From: Gnetum montanum
Lineage: Eukaryota > Streptophyta > Gnetopsida > Gnetales > Gnetaceae
DNA: 28,403 nt
Direction: 5' to 3'
NCBI GenBank assembly: GCA_015680685.1
Contig: MNCI01016414.1
Coordinates: 245,469-273,871, forward strand
The position numbers were made by a program, and so were the translations under genes. Numbering within the stretch: position 1 is the first letter of the stretch; every line of letters starts with the position of its first letter. The notes under the pieces were generated by a model. That model was not told where the DNA came from. It ran no database searches and saw nothing but the letters and a program-made list of their open reading frames with translations. This document shows, one piece after another, positions 11,190-20,780 of this stretch.

Positions 11190-11627
11190 ATGGCCCCTAA
11201 AAGAAGACAATAAGGAGGACCTTCTCAAGGTGCAACTGAACAACCTGGGGGAGGTAGAGGCCAAGGACCTCATGCAAAACATGCATAGAAGAATGCATAA
11301 TCATTTAGCATCCATCATGGAACTCCTGTTACTGCATAATTTATCCAAGAAAATAGAGGATGGGTCAGGGCCCGAGCCTATGAAGAGGAACGACAGCTAT
11401 TTGCGGCATGGCATGTCAAGGCCAATCAAGTGTTCCTGCAGCTCCTGTGTCCATCGAAAGTGCTGACTCCATCAAACATTGGAACATCAATATGGATGGC
11501 TCATAATCCATGGATAGAAGAAAAGAAATATTAGGCACTTCTTCAATGGTATCAATCTCAGAAGCCTGGTGCACAGAACAAAGGAAAGAGACCCATGGAG
11601 GAACCACCACCACTAGGAACCCCATGA
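11190..11627 (+). pseudogene. ORF2 of element 1, internally deleted and with stops
   Basis: The start ATGGCCCC is shared with element 2. The first ~55 codons (MAPKRRQ, a Gly/Arg/Gln-rich stretch, then SFSIHHGT) align with the ORF2 start of element 2. Near 11360-11380 the sequence jumps to the ORF2 C-terminus (RAYEEERQLFAAWHVKANQ, then PMEEPPPLGTP before TGA). The conserved transposon domain and the long coiled coil are therefore gone, about 3.1 kb relative to element 2, or about 2.4 kb without its solo LTR. Several in-frame stops add to this. It is unlikely to encode a working protein. Confidence 0.8.
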
Positions 11628-11793
11628 GTTCCAATAAATTCTGTAATTTTATGTCTGTGTCCCAATTTTGTCATATCTACTATGGCATGAATAAATTTCT
11701 AGTCAGTCAATAATCCCATACCTATCCACTGTGTAATCAATTGAGCTTGTTCCTCACTTTCTTTAACTCACAGACGAGTTGTTATTCAGTCGC

Positions 11794-11800
11794 GAGGGTA
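11794..11800 (+). other. Polypurine tract of element 1
   Basis: GAGGGTA directly precedes the 3' LTR start TGATGAATT. Element 2 has GGGGGTA in the same place. Confidence 0.7.
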
Positions 11801-12740
11801 TGATGAATTGTGGTTTGTTAGGTGTTGATATCAAACTCTTGTTAACTAGGTGCTAATATCGGAGCCTTGTTATCAGAGCCCTGCTATTAGAGCCCTATTA
11901 TCTAATGACTCTCGATATCAGACCCATGATATCAGGGCTGCGTTAACTAGGCTGCATATATGGGGCCCCATATATGCAGTTGCGTTGACATGGCCCCGTT
12001 GACGCATCCACCCATTTTTCGATGCAGCCCCGTTTATGCAAAGTCTATTTTTAGCTATAAATAAGTGCACACTTGTTGCACTTATGCATCTTTCTAGTAG
12101 TTGTAGTGAAGTCCTTTGCAGTTTGTTTTTGTAGGAGTTAGACTATTTTCCCAAGTGCATGCTCGCAGTGTGATGCTTGTAATTGTACAACACCTTTATT
12201 TGAGTGTGACGTACTTGGACGTGCACATGACCAAAAATAAAGATCAAGATTACTTCATCATTGCAACATTCACGTAGTTTTAATTTTTTAATTGTTATTG
12301 TTATTTATTGTTTTCTTAGTTAATATTTATTTATCATCATTTACTATTCTTGTTGTTAACTGTGGAATAAGTACAACTTAATCACGAGCATTTAAGTGTG
12401 ACTACTTGGTAACCTAGTAGTGTACCTAGGATGTACGCTTGGTAATCCCAGTAGTAGTCGTGCANAGCTTAGAATCTATTTCCTATTTCTTATTAGTTTA
12501 ATCAAGATTATTTTCCATTGTATCTAGGAGTAGCACTTGTTTAGGATCACATCATACACCTCACTCTGGACTAAACCATACATGACAAAGCAAATACTAG
12601 TCTAGGTGGGAAGACAGCGAACTGCGATCAACATGTAACTATCTAGATACCACAACTAGCCTATCTATGGAGTTCGACCGGATCATGTGTGAACGCTCGT
12701 ATTCATATGGTTGAGTGTAGGCGTACCTTGCCATTCATCA
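11801..12740 (+). repeat. Element 1 3' LTR (940 bp, one N)
   Basis: It starts TGATGAATTG and ends CCATTCATCA. It matches the 5' LTR throughout, with TATAAATA at 12056-12063 and AATAAA at 12236-12241. It is 68 bp shorter, mostly because 56 bp are replaced by a single N at 12465. Confidence 0.95.
12465..12465. other. Ambiguous base standing for a 56-bp gap
   Basis: The sequence reads GTCGTGCA, N, AGCTTAG. The 5' LTR has 56 bp between the same GTGCA and AGCTT. The single N therefore probably marks an assembly join rather than one uncertain base. Confidence 0.75.
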
Positions 12741-12745
12741 CCCCT
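12741..12745. repeat. Target-site duplication CCCCT, right copy (element 1)
   Basis: Exact repeat of 6628-6632, directly after the 3' LTR. Confidence 0.95.
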
Positions 12746-13649
12746 CTCCATTGATCAAAAGTCCATGAAAACCCCAAAGGACAATCATCACTTCAAGAGA
12801 AGAAGAAAAGAGAAGAAGGAAATAGAGAGGAACTTAGTTAGAGGGATTTCTTTAGGCATAGGTAACATACCTTTCCAACCTCATAACTAGTGCTTGTAGC
12901 ACATTATTGAGTCTAAGTGACATGCTTTTAATTTTCATTATTTGTTTTCTCTTTTTAATGGAAACCACACCATGCAGAGATATGCTTTATTTTATGGTCA
13001 ATAATTGGAGTGATGATATACTAGTGGAGTATCATAGAACATTTAGAAGGAACTTGAGAGAAAAATACATCAAATCCCCTTTAGGTCACATCCTTTTCTA
13101 TTTCCTCTTGATCCTTTCCTAGTTTGTTGGGTAACAAGATCATTAGTTACTTTTAGTTGTAATGTGAAAGAATCTTCATGCTTTCAATACTGTTGATTTC
13201 CCATGGAACTAATGGAATAGGTGGATGTCATGAATTGATAACACTAGAAAATTGATAGATTATTAGTAAAGAACATAATCCAAATATAAAATTTGGCCTT
13301 TTGTTAATTAATCATAACATGATAGCTGCCTTGAATGACTTTTCAAAATTTGTAGTAGCAATGAACAAAATCAAAGATTTCCAACAAGACTGGATGAAAT
13401 TAATAAAGAGGAAGAGAATATAATAATAATAATAATAATCATCATCATCATCATTAAAATATTTATGAAAATAAAAATATATATAAAAAACATTGCAAAA
13501 AAGGTGTAAAATTAGTTAGCCTCATTAAGATGTTAGGATGGATGACCATCTCTTCCACAACTATGTTGAGTAAAAGAGATTTGAAAAATAGAGCATATCT
13601 ATTCCTGCATAGAGGTGTTAGTGTTATTGGTTACTTGCAATTCTAGGAA
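12746..13649 (-). other. Host element sequence downstream of integrase, non-coding
   Basis: This lies between the end of integrase motifs and the element 1 insertion. No coding motif is seen on either strand; the 71-codon plus-strand frame at 12907-13122 has no recognisable content. A compound microsatellite lies at 13421-13455. Across the element 1 insertion point the minus strand reads GGAGAGGGGGAATATG, a purine tract. Confidence 0.6.
13421..13455. repeat. Compound microsatellite (TAA)n(TCA)n
   Basis: About six TAA/AAT units followed by about five ATC units, within the decayed host element. Confidence 0.95.
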
Positions 13650-14850
13650 TGGCTCAAGTTGTTATATGTTGATTAACATACGTTTTTGAGGGCTAGATAG
13701 GAGGTAAATTGTCATGATCTTAGAAGGAAAAGTTGAATAGATGATACAAGGTCCTTCCCATAATGTTTGAAACTTATTGTGTTGTGGTGCATGAATAGGA
13801 TTCCAATAAAGAAACTTATCAGCAAGTTAAAATTGAACTTTTTTTATTTATGCATCATGACATTTTTTGTTGTGTGTCTTGTGTACTTCATTCATCATCA
13901 GAGCTATTCGTTGATTTTCATCTATCACATTAAGTATCATAAGATGTTCTTTTTGGGCTAGATTAATGTCTAGATCAAGCTCATAGGCCATTTTGAGAGT
14001 ACAAAATTCAACTTGGCTTGGACATTTTTGTACCTTTTTGTATACTAACTCATAGGTAGAGTAGTCTATTAGAAGCTTCTAGATTGAACAATATGCCCAA
14101 AGATCATTGCTAAGTTTGGTACTCCAGTCCTTCCTATATGTACTAATAGTTCATGTTAGGATTCTAGTAATTTCCCAATTGGTGACCTTAGCTTAACCAT
14201 TACTTTAGGGTGATAAGGGATTGTAAGTTTATGTTGCATTAATTTTTGAAAAGTAGACCCTATAAAATATGTTTCATTGTCTAAAATGAGTACTCTAAGC
14301 ACACCAAACCTATTTACTACCTATTATTATACAAATTGAGTTACAGTGGCATATGTATAGTTTGATATGGTTGTAGCTTTAGTCCACTTGGTGTAGTAGT
14401 CAACGATGGCTATGATGTATGTCTTTCCATCAGACATGGGAGTGAAGGGTTCCATGAACTCAATGCCCTAAAGGTCAAAAGGCTTCAGTAGTTGGATCCA
14501 CTATTCAAATTATTCCATTCATATAGTCATTCATCCATCTCAATGACATCACTTAAATGAATAAGAGAAATGATAAGCATCCCTGAAGATTGTTGGCCTA
14601 GAATATCTTGTCATGGAGATCTTTGTAGCCACTCTTCTTTTAGTGTAGTGGTGCGCATAAGGAACTTCATGAGCATCCTAGTGGATCTACAACTAATTAG
14701 CATAAGAAATACACCATCGAACTAGGCCATTAACATAACCCTTGTAAAGGTTATCTTGGATTTCCATGTAATGCTTAACCTAGTGAAGAAATTTTTGTTT
14801 CTTCTTATTATCCCAATCTATTGGAGTCTCTTGTGTGAGAAGATAGGAGA
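13650..14850 (-). pseudogene. Integrase of host element, decayed
   Basis: Integrase inserts the cDNA copy into the chromosome. Minus-strand readings in shifting frames show, from right to left, a decayed zinc-binding part (ATKISMTRYSRPTIFRDAYH), then the catalytic core beginning GIEFMEPFTPMSDGKTYII and IVDYYTKW (14383-14466). Next come FGVLRVLILDNETYF (14273-14310), YHPK with TNWEIT, and the C-terminal part KMAYELDLDINLAQ followed by FLYWNPIHAPQHNKFQ. The family usually has GIDFMGPF and SDGG; the first catalytic Asp reads Glu here. Frameshifts and stops are frequent. The order RT then integrase places it in Ty3/gypsy, not copia. Confidence 0.88.
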
Positions 14851-14863
14851 GGAACTCATCATA

Positions 14864-15994
14864 CTAATAGGTAACTCTTAGCTCTTGAACTTTGATAGAT
14901 TGAGCAAAGAGGAATTCATCTAGAAATTGATCAAATAAAGGTTTCTCATCCTCCTTGCTATTCCATCTTAACTGAGATAAATGATTAGCAACTACATTCT
15001 TGGTTCCTTTCTTGTCCACCATGATAAGACCAAATTCTTGAAAAATCACCAATCATTGTATGAGATGAGGCTTAATTGTCGACTTGTTAATTAGAAAATG
15101 GATTGCATTGTGGTCAATGTGCATAAAAATTTAGTATACAAGACATAGTACTTGAATTTTTCCAAGGCATAAACCACTACTATGAGTTCCTTCTTAGTGG
15201 TGGTGTAGTTAAGTTGTGCATCCACAATGCTTCTGCTTACATAATGGATGTAGTACAAAGTTTGTGATCATCCATTTGTGTAAGCACCACTTCCAACATG
15301 TAGTTAGATGTATCTATCATTATGTGGAATGGTTTGGACCAATTTAGAATGCATAGAATTGGAGTTTCTATAAGCTTTTTTTAATTTTTGGAATGCTTGT
15401 TTGCATTCCTAGGTTCATTCAAAAGCTACATCTTTCTTTGTAAGCTTCACCAATAGTTTGCTAATTTTGGAGAAATTCTTAATAAAGTGCTTATAGTATC
15501 TAGTATGACTAAGGAATGGCCTCACATCTATAATAGTTTGAGGTTTTTTGATGATTCCTTGGATGACCCTTATTTTTTTTGGATTCACCTCAATCCCTTT
15601 TCCTGAAATCCAGTGTCCTAAGATAATGTCTCTTGGTTCATCAAATGGGTTTTTTGCTAATTAAGCTGTAGGTTCATCTCAACATAATGTTTCAGTGCCT
15701 ACTCTAGATAGTTCAATGCTTGCTTAAAGTTTTCATACTATTACCAATTTGTTGCTAGAAGATGCTAAGTATAATTCAAAGATCAATGAGTGAATATAGA
15801 TTTCCTAATTTCCTCATCTATGGACACAATCATGAGTGGGCTTACCATTCTATAATATAGTGAAGTCTATATAGATTTGATGTTGGCATATGAATGGATC
15901 TATTCTAGTCAACTCATGATATGACTAGGAAAAAGTTGTTAGCCATTTTTTTACAACTTGCAAAAGATTTATTTTTTGTTCTTTTGTAAGATTG
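14864..15994 (-). pseudogene. RT and RNase H of host element, RT palm largely missing
   Basis: On the minus strand the stretch opens with NLTKEQKINLLQVVKKW, typical of the start of Athila-type RT. It then passes quickly to the connection region: GKGIEVNPKKIRVIQG (15581-15611 and onward), FLSHTRYYKHFIKNFSKI and ECKQAFQKLKK. RNase H follows, with NYTTTKKELIVVVYALEKF (15154-15212) and DKKGTKNVVANHLSQL (14864-15052, the longest open piece). The fingers and palm with the YxDD catalytic motif cannot be found and are probably deleted between about 15750 and 15850. Element 2 is inserted at the upstream edge, in the protease-RT linker. Confidence 0.88.
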
Positions 15995-15999
15995 ACATT
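15995..15999. repeat. Target-site duplication ACATT, left copy (element 2)
   Basis: ACATT directly precedes the 5' LTR of element 2 and is repeated exactly at 25323-25327. Confidence 0.95.
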
Positions 16000-16023
16000 T
16001 GATGAGTCGTAATTTTGTTCACC

Positions 16024-16046
16024 GCGATATCGCATACACGATATCG
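16024..16046. repeat. Two GATATC palindromes upstream of the LTR TATA box
   Basis: GCGATATCGC at 16024-16033 and CGATATCG at 16039-16046, about 20-40 bp before TATAAATA. The 3' LTR keeps three decayed copies (TGATATCA, CAATATCGC and TGATATCGC) at 24539-24576, differing mainly by C-to-T or G-to-A. Confidence 0.85.
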
Positions 16047-16063
16047 TAGCCTATCTCCTCATC

Positions 16064-16071
16064 TATAAATA
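16064..16071 (+). promoter_or_regulatory. LTR TATA box of element 2
   Basis: TATAAATA after CTCCTCATC, conserved at 24593-24600 in the 3' LTR. Confidence 0.78.
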
Positions 16072-16247
16072 AGCGGTAGACAGTTTTGATAAGAAGCTTT
16101 TTGTCTATTTTAGTTTAAGTGTTAAAGTTTTGGTTCTTGTTTTTCTCTCAACCCTTTTCCTCTGAGTGTATGCCCACAGTGTGGTGACTGTAATTGTACA
16201 ACATCCTTTATTCGAGTGTGATGTACTTGGACACACACATGACCGGC

Positions 16248-16253
16248 AATAAA
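16248..16253 (+). terminator. LTR polyadenylation signal of element 2 (5' LTR copy)
   Basis: AATAAA in GGCAATAAAGATC, in the same block as in element 1. Confidence 0.65.
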
Positions 16254-16798
16254 GATCAAGATTACTTCATCATTGTAGAATTCACTTAGCTTAATCATTT
16301 AATTAATTGTTATTTACTACTTTCTTAGTTAATATCTTCTCACCCTAAACTCCTGTTAAATGCTGAATGAGTACAACTTGATTACGAGCATTTAAGTGTG
16401 ACTACTTGGTAACCCAGTAGTATACCTAGGATCTGTGCTTGGTAATCCCAGTGGTAGTCATGCATGAAGTCCAAGATGTGTACAAATGATCGAGGAACGA
16501 ATGCTCATCACACTTAGGCTAGCTTAGATTCTCTCTCACCCTTCTCTCCTAGCTTAGTTAATATTATCTTCCATTTCCTTCAGGAGTAGCATTAGCATAG
16601 GAACACATCATACACCTCACTCTCGACTAAACCATACATGACAAAGTTAACACTAGTCCAGGTGGGAAGATAGCGAACTGTGACCCAATGATAACTATCT
16701 AGATACCACAACTAGTTCATCTACAGAGTTCAACCAGATCGTGCATGAAACACTTGTATTCGTATGGTTGAGTGTAGGGGTACCTCACCACTCATCAT

Positions 16799-16816
16799 TG
16801 GCACCATTGCTAGGGA
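16799..16816 (+). other. Primer-binding site, tRNA-Asp type (element 2)
   Basis: TGGCACCATTGCTAGGGA, starting two bases after the LTR. It matches 14 of 18 bases of the expected tRNA-Asp complement; all four differences are G-to-A or C-to-T. Confidence 0.75.
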
Positions 16817-16938
16817 TGGTGCTAGTTATCTAGGCTAGTTATATCATACAAGGTCACTGTATAGGAATTAATGATATATCTTTTATGAAGAAATAATTAT
16901 AAAAAATCACATACAAATTCACACATAATTTCACAACC

Positions 16939-18924
16939 ATGCCTCTCCTACAAGACTATAATAATGTCACATCTAGTGAGGAAGTTCATTGGAGAACCAA
17001 TGAACTATATGATAATGAAGATTGGAGTACGCAACCTGAGGTGGGGGTTTCTTATAAACATAAATGAAAGCAACGTCATCCCAACACATGAAGGTATAAC
17101 TTACCCAATGATAATGAAATCCCACTGGCCATTACAAGCTTAACGCAAATACAAGAGGCTGTTTGAATCTCCTGTAGGCATTGTAAAGAGAGTCGTCTAC
17201 CCAGGCTTGATTTAAACAACTTTCCTAATTTTTCAGGAGGCTATGACTTAGATTTGCAACAACATTTACAAGCCTTATACAATTCATGTACATGGAACAA
17301 AATTAATAATGGTTGGAAAAAACTCAAGCTCTTCCCTATGACACTCATTGGCCAAGAAAAAGTATGGTATAAATCATTAAAACCAAATTCAATACGACGT
17401 TGGCCAACAATGGTAGAACTCTTTAGTGAAAGATATCAAACCTACGCAAGAGTGTCAGCCTTGAGGAAACAAATCCAAGAGTGGAAACAAGCACAACATG
17501 AACGCTTGAACGTGGCCTTGGAAAGATATTATGCACTATTAAACAACTGTCCAAGCCATGAGTTCTTTGAGGAAATGCTAATGTATCATATCATTTATGG
17601 GCTTCATGATGCAACAAGAGAAACCTTAGGGATGTATGCCCAAGGTCAACTATATGAACTACGAATCCATCAACTCCAAGAGCTTATTAAGCAGGTAGCA
17701 AAAGAAGAAGAAGAAATGGCTAGATGGGAGAGTGTTGAAAAACATCAACGGGACTAGAATCTCAACCTAACAAAGGTCCATAATCATAAAAAGGAGAAAT
17801 CAACTTATCTCAAGGAGGAAAAATCATCTTTGCCAACACAACAATCACTAGAAGAAGTCGAGGTAAAGATCAATAAGATGTTGGAATGGACACATAAAAA
17901 TTGTGGAGAATTTATTGATATTATTGGAGATAGAGTTTTGACAACCCGAGAAGTAGGACAAAGTATCATTGGACAATCAGAAGGAAGGGATAAGGAAAAT
18001 AAGAGCTCAACTTCCAATCACATGTATGAATGCAACATTTTCCTATATGATCACCCCAAGGGTCAATGCCCAATCTTGTTACATTTATATTAGCATTGGT
18101 AAAACACATTATATCCAAAGTTAATACAGATATACTATGTTCGATCACAGTGGCAATAATCCCATTTGTGGGGGAAACCACCCCTAAACTGGAGACACCC
18201 TTCATATCATCTAAACCCAAAAGCTTATCTAGTTTAACATCCTATTTCCCCAACCAGGTCAACATACTCTACCTCTCCACATTACTATTCTCCTCAATAC
18301 TATCAGCCCATGTCCTCAACACAACCACTACCTTGTGTACCACACACTTCTCCTAATTTTCAACATTCTCATCCTTTTCCTCCTTATACATCACCACCAA
18401 CTATTCCTAAGGTGCCTACACCATAGCAACAACCTCTGAATGTTACTTATGCTTTTATTGCCAATAGCAGTGGGAGACCTTAGCAACATCAAAGATGTAC
18501 CTTCTTTAGAAATGACCCTAGGAAGGGACAACACAATTCTAAGGCCACTACATCCTCCAACTCAGTACAAGTCCAACACTGTGGTGCATCCTTCTCTTCG
18601 AACCCAACACCTCGTGTTACTTCATCAGGGCCACCAATTAACACTCCAACAACCATATGGCCCAATGAACATAGGCATGGAGAGCGAAAACCTGATCCCT
18701 ACATACCATCGTACGGTCACAAACATCTTAGTGGGTCAACTCTTTACCCAAGAACCACATCTTATAAATTGCCCCACTACACTTACTACAATCAAGTGTG
18801 TGAACCCCAATGGGGTAAGTATAACCACATTCCGACATTTCCAACATGCAAGGATCCTCATCTTCCATTTATTAATCCTTGTCATCTTCAATTGTTTAGT
18901 TATGGGGGATACCCCCCATTCTAG
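16939..18924 (+). pseudogene. Gag of element 2, one frame with several stops
   Basis: Starting at the ATG at 16939, a single frame of 662 codons runs to the stop at 18922. Early stops at 17065, 17089 and 17164 fall in the N-terminal part, a later one at 17755, and TAG/TAA at about 18091-18107, with more in the tail. The longest open piece is 17254-17757. It contains the Retrotrans_gag-like core: KLKLFPMTLIGQEKVWYKSL, SIRRWPTMVELFSERY, ALERYYALLNNCP and LMYHIIYGLHDATRETLG. The zinc knuckle reads CNIFLYDHPKGQCP, with the second Cys replaced by Phe, so it would not bind zinc normally. The Pro/Ser-rich tail and the conserved end with LPFINPCHLQLFSYGG match element 1. There is no shift of frame, so this copy is less rearranged than that of element 1. 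Confidence 0.92.
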
Positions 18925-18985
18925 TTTTTCTTTTATCTTTTTATCTTTTTGTCTTTTTACGTTTTTATAAGTAATCTCATCTATG

Positions 18986-18991
18986 AATAAA
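18986..18991 (+). terminator. Possible polyA signal after gag (element 2)
   Basis: AATAAA in ATGAATAAAACACTCATGTG, just after the gag stop and a T-rich tract. The phrase is conserved with element 1 (9893-9898). Use in vivo is inferred. Confidence 0.45.
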
Positions 18992-19564
18992 ACACTCATG
19001 TGGATCATTGGTTGAGGTGTGTTCTATGTTATTGAGTCTTAAGTAATCAATTATGTGGACAGTGAGCCCATTACACGCACTCATCCATTCTACAAATAAG
19101 AGGTTCTGTTTGAGGGTATAGTGATATTCTTAACATTTTTAAACCTTAAAATTAATTTTGTGTTCATTGTACCTAGAATGAAGAAGGATGGATCAAGAGG
19201 GAATGATTAGGGTGTGACATCAAGGGGACTTGCGGATTCTCTTTGGTGACATTTGTGGGAGTTATCATGCAACGTGATTGTACTAAGATCCTTGTAGATC
19301 TAACAAAAAATGGTAGTAAGAGTAATCAAAATGGCACTCAAAAATCCAATGTTGTCCTAGGGGGTCCCACTGGAAAGACATGCACCTATGCCTAAAGGTT
19401 GGCGGCTTCTCTGGATTCAGCAATTGAATAAGAAAAAAAAAGAAAAGGAAAATAAAAGTGCCACAAAACAAAAATCACTTCTCTCTTGAATAAAACACCA
19501 AGTGATCGTACACCTTGTTCTTATGGTACTCTCATAGTTGCTCATCATGGGATGAAACAATGCG

Positions 19565-19825
19565 ATGTCACTAATTAGAGGAATGGACTTGGTCCTGACC
19601 TTGGAACAACTAGTTAATGACACCCTAATCATGCTTTACACGCAGGATTTACTATGCCTTGGGTCAATTACCTCATATCCCAATCTCTACAATCCCTTCT
19701 ATAGTTCATCTCATCTCACTGTTCATATAATTGTGGCTTGCATCATGTGTAATGTAGAATTATTACCTCATTTTGGTGATATTTACATGTGTGTGTTTTT
19801 TGGAATCAGTGCGGATTACATTTAA
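19565..19825 (+). other. 86-codon frame of unknown status, shared with element 1
   Basis: An open frame beginning MSLIRGMDLVL and ending at a stop position shared with element 1 (about 10532-10790). The two copies differ at roughly 40% of residues, with changes spread over all codon positions, and the element 1 copy has an internal stop. That argues against selection on a protein. No family is recognised. It may simply be conserved non-coding sequence. Confidence 0.25.
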
Positions 19826-20243
19826 CCCTTCTAGTGCCCATGGGCACTTTTAAGTGTGGTTACACAAGGGCATTATAGGTTGAACCTACTTTGGGGAGGA
19901 CCCACTTGTGTAATCTTTTGTAATTTTCACTCATGACGCAATTCACACACACCATTTATTACCCTTAGCATATTGCCAACAATTTTCTTTCCCTTATTAC
20001 TATCCCTCTGATTCAACGTTCCTATGAACCATCACATAGCCTTTTTCTCTACCATCCGAGGTCCTTATTAATAAATTCCACACCATCATAATTATTCGTG
20101 CCTCAAAACCATCTAATTACCTTATAACCCCTTAACAATAGCCCAATGTCCTAAGTTTACAATGTTGATTTCAAGAAAATCTTCAAAAAATTTGGTATTT
20201 TTCTTGTGCCTAATGTCACTAGGGCCGCAATATTGCAACTGAC

Positions 20244-20301
20244 GCGATATCGCATATGCGATGTATTGTACATGATATCACATCCTGTCTACCTATAAAT
20301 A
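20244..20301 (+). promoter_or_regulatory. Putative internal promoter of ORF2 (element 2)
   Basis: GCGATATCGC at 20244-20253, a degraded second copy (CATGATATCACATC) at about 20271-20284, and TATAAATA at 20294-20301 reproduce the arrangement of the LTR U3. Sequence after the TATA differs from the LTR, so this is not simply a leftover LTR. The host element has a TATAAATA box at the equivalent place (5909-5916). It would drive an ORF2 transcript with a leader of about 450 nt. No transcript evidence is available. Confidence 0.5.
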
Positions 20302-20473
20302 GCATAGCCCCCCGCAACACTTAGCATTTTTTTTCACAATTCACGTAGGGGAGGTTTTCGAATTTTTTCTCTACGACTTGCGATTATGCAACCCTTGCTT
20401 TTCTATCCAGAACTCGCTCGTTGGTACTCCGATTTTCGTTTCATTTGAACCTACTTGAACCTAGAGTGTTTAG

Positions 20474-20492
20474 CTTAGTCATGGGGGAGGGG
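20474..20492 (+). other. Internal polypurine tract resembling the 3' PPT
   Basis: CTTAGTCATGGGGG at 20474-20487 is identical over 14 nt to the sequence leading into the 3' PPT (24499-24512), and is followed by AGGGG. The host element keeps TCATGGGGGA at the equivalent site (complement of 5740-5749). It could act as a central PPT for second-strand priming. Confidence 0.5.
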
Positions 20493-20713
20493 CACATGTA
20501 GAATAGCATATACCTTTTTCGGAATTTATCATCACCTAAAGGACATTATCAAGGAAAATTAGCTATAACATTAAGAATAAATTGTGCCAAAAATAATTTT
20601 ATCCCTAGGTATACTGGGAAACTAAAATTGAAAAACCACCTAAGTAACAAGACTTACTATTACAATCATTCGGGAAACATCACATGGTGATAAAAGAAAT
20701 TAATTTAGTTAAG

Positions 20714-20780
20714 GTAAGCAGTAAGGTATAACTTAACTTCGGAAACAACCTTACTAATGCTTGACCCTGTGTGATTGCAG
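20714..20780 (+). promoter_or_regulatory. Putative intron or splice acceptor abutting ORF2 (element 2)
   Basis: Donor AAG/GTAAGC at 20714, branch-point-like TTACTAAT at 20751-20758 and acceptor GATTGCAG at 20773-20780 stand directly before ATGGCCCC. Layout and sequence match 11127-11189 of element 1. If spliced locally the intron is 67 nt, near the lower limit for plants. A long-range donor upstream is the alternative. Confidence 0.5.

Larger units (their letters stand above)
6633..12740 (+). mobile_element. Element 1: non-autonomous gag-bearing LTR retrotransposon
   Basis: A complete 6.1-kb insertion with two LTRs, exact CCCCT duplications, a tRNA-Asp-type primer-binding site, a decayed gag, a long non-coding middle, a shortened ORF2 and a polypurine tract. 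There is no protease, RT, RNase H or integrase anywhere inside, and little room for them. It is therefore a terminal-repeat-plus-gag element that must have been moved by enzymes from a relative such as the minus-strand host. Compared with element 2, it lacks the middle of ORF2 and the internal TATA region. Its U3 is unlike that of element 2, but the R/U5 end and internal sequence are clearly related. Confidence 0.93.
16000..16797 (+). repeat. Element 2 5' LTR (798 bp)
   Basis: It starts TGATGAGTCG and ends CCACTCATCA and pairs with 24515-25322. It has short GATATC palindromes at 16024-16046, TATAAATA at 16064-16071 and AATAAA at 16248-16253. U3 is only about 90 bp, much shorter than in element 1, while the rest is homologous to element 1 LTRs. 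Confidence 0.95.
18925..20220 (+). other. Element 2 non-coding middle between gag and internal promoter
   Basis: A T-rich tract and AATAAA (18986-18991) follow gag. A stretch at 19290-19450 has purine-rich and poly-A sequence. An 86-codon frame lies at 19565-19825. A 16-bp perfect palindrome AGTGCCCATGGGCACT lies at 19833-19848. The block TTGGGGAGGACCCACTT, conserved in all three elements, lies within 19889-19909. No pol motif is seen. The function of the middle is unknown. Confidence 0.7.

Noticed and set aside
13421-13455. Tandem TAA/TCA as a functional repeat or array
   Set aside because: A simple compound microsatellite; no spacers or repeat structure beyond the triplets.
16024-16046. 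Palindrome as a phosphate-starvation PHR1 site (GNATATNC)
   Set aside because: CGATATCG does not have the G and C at the required outer positions.
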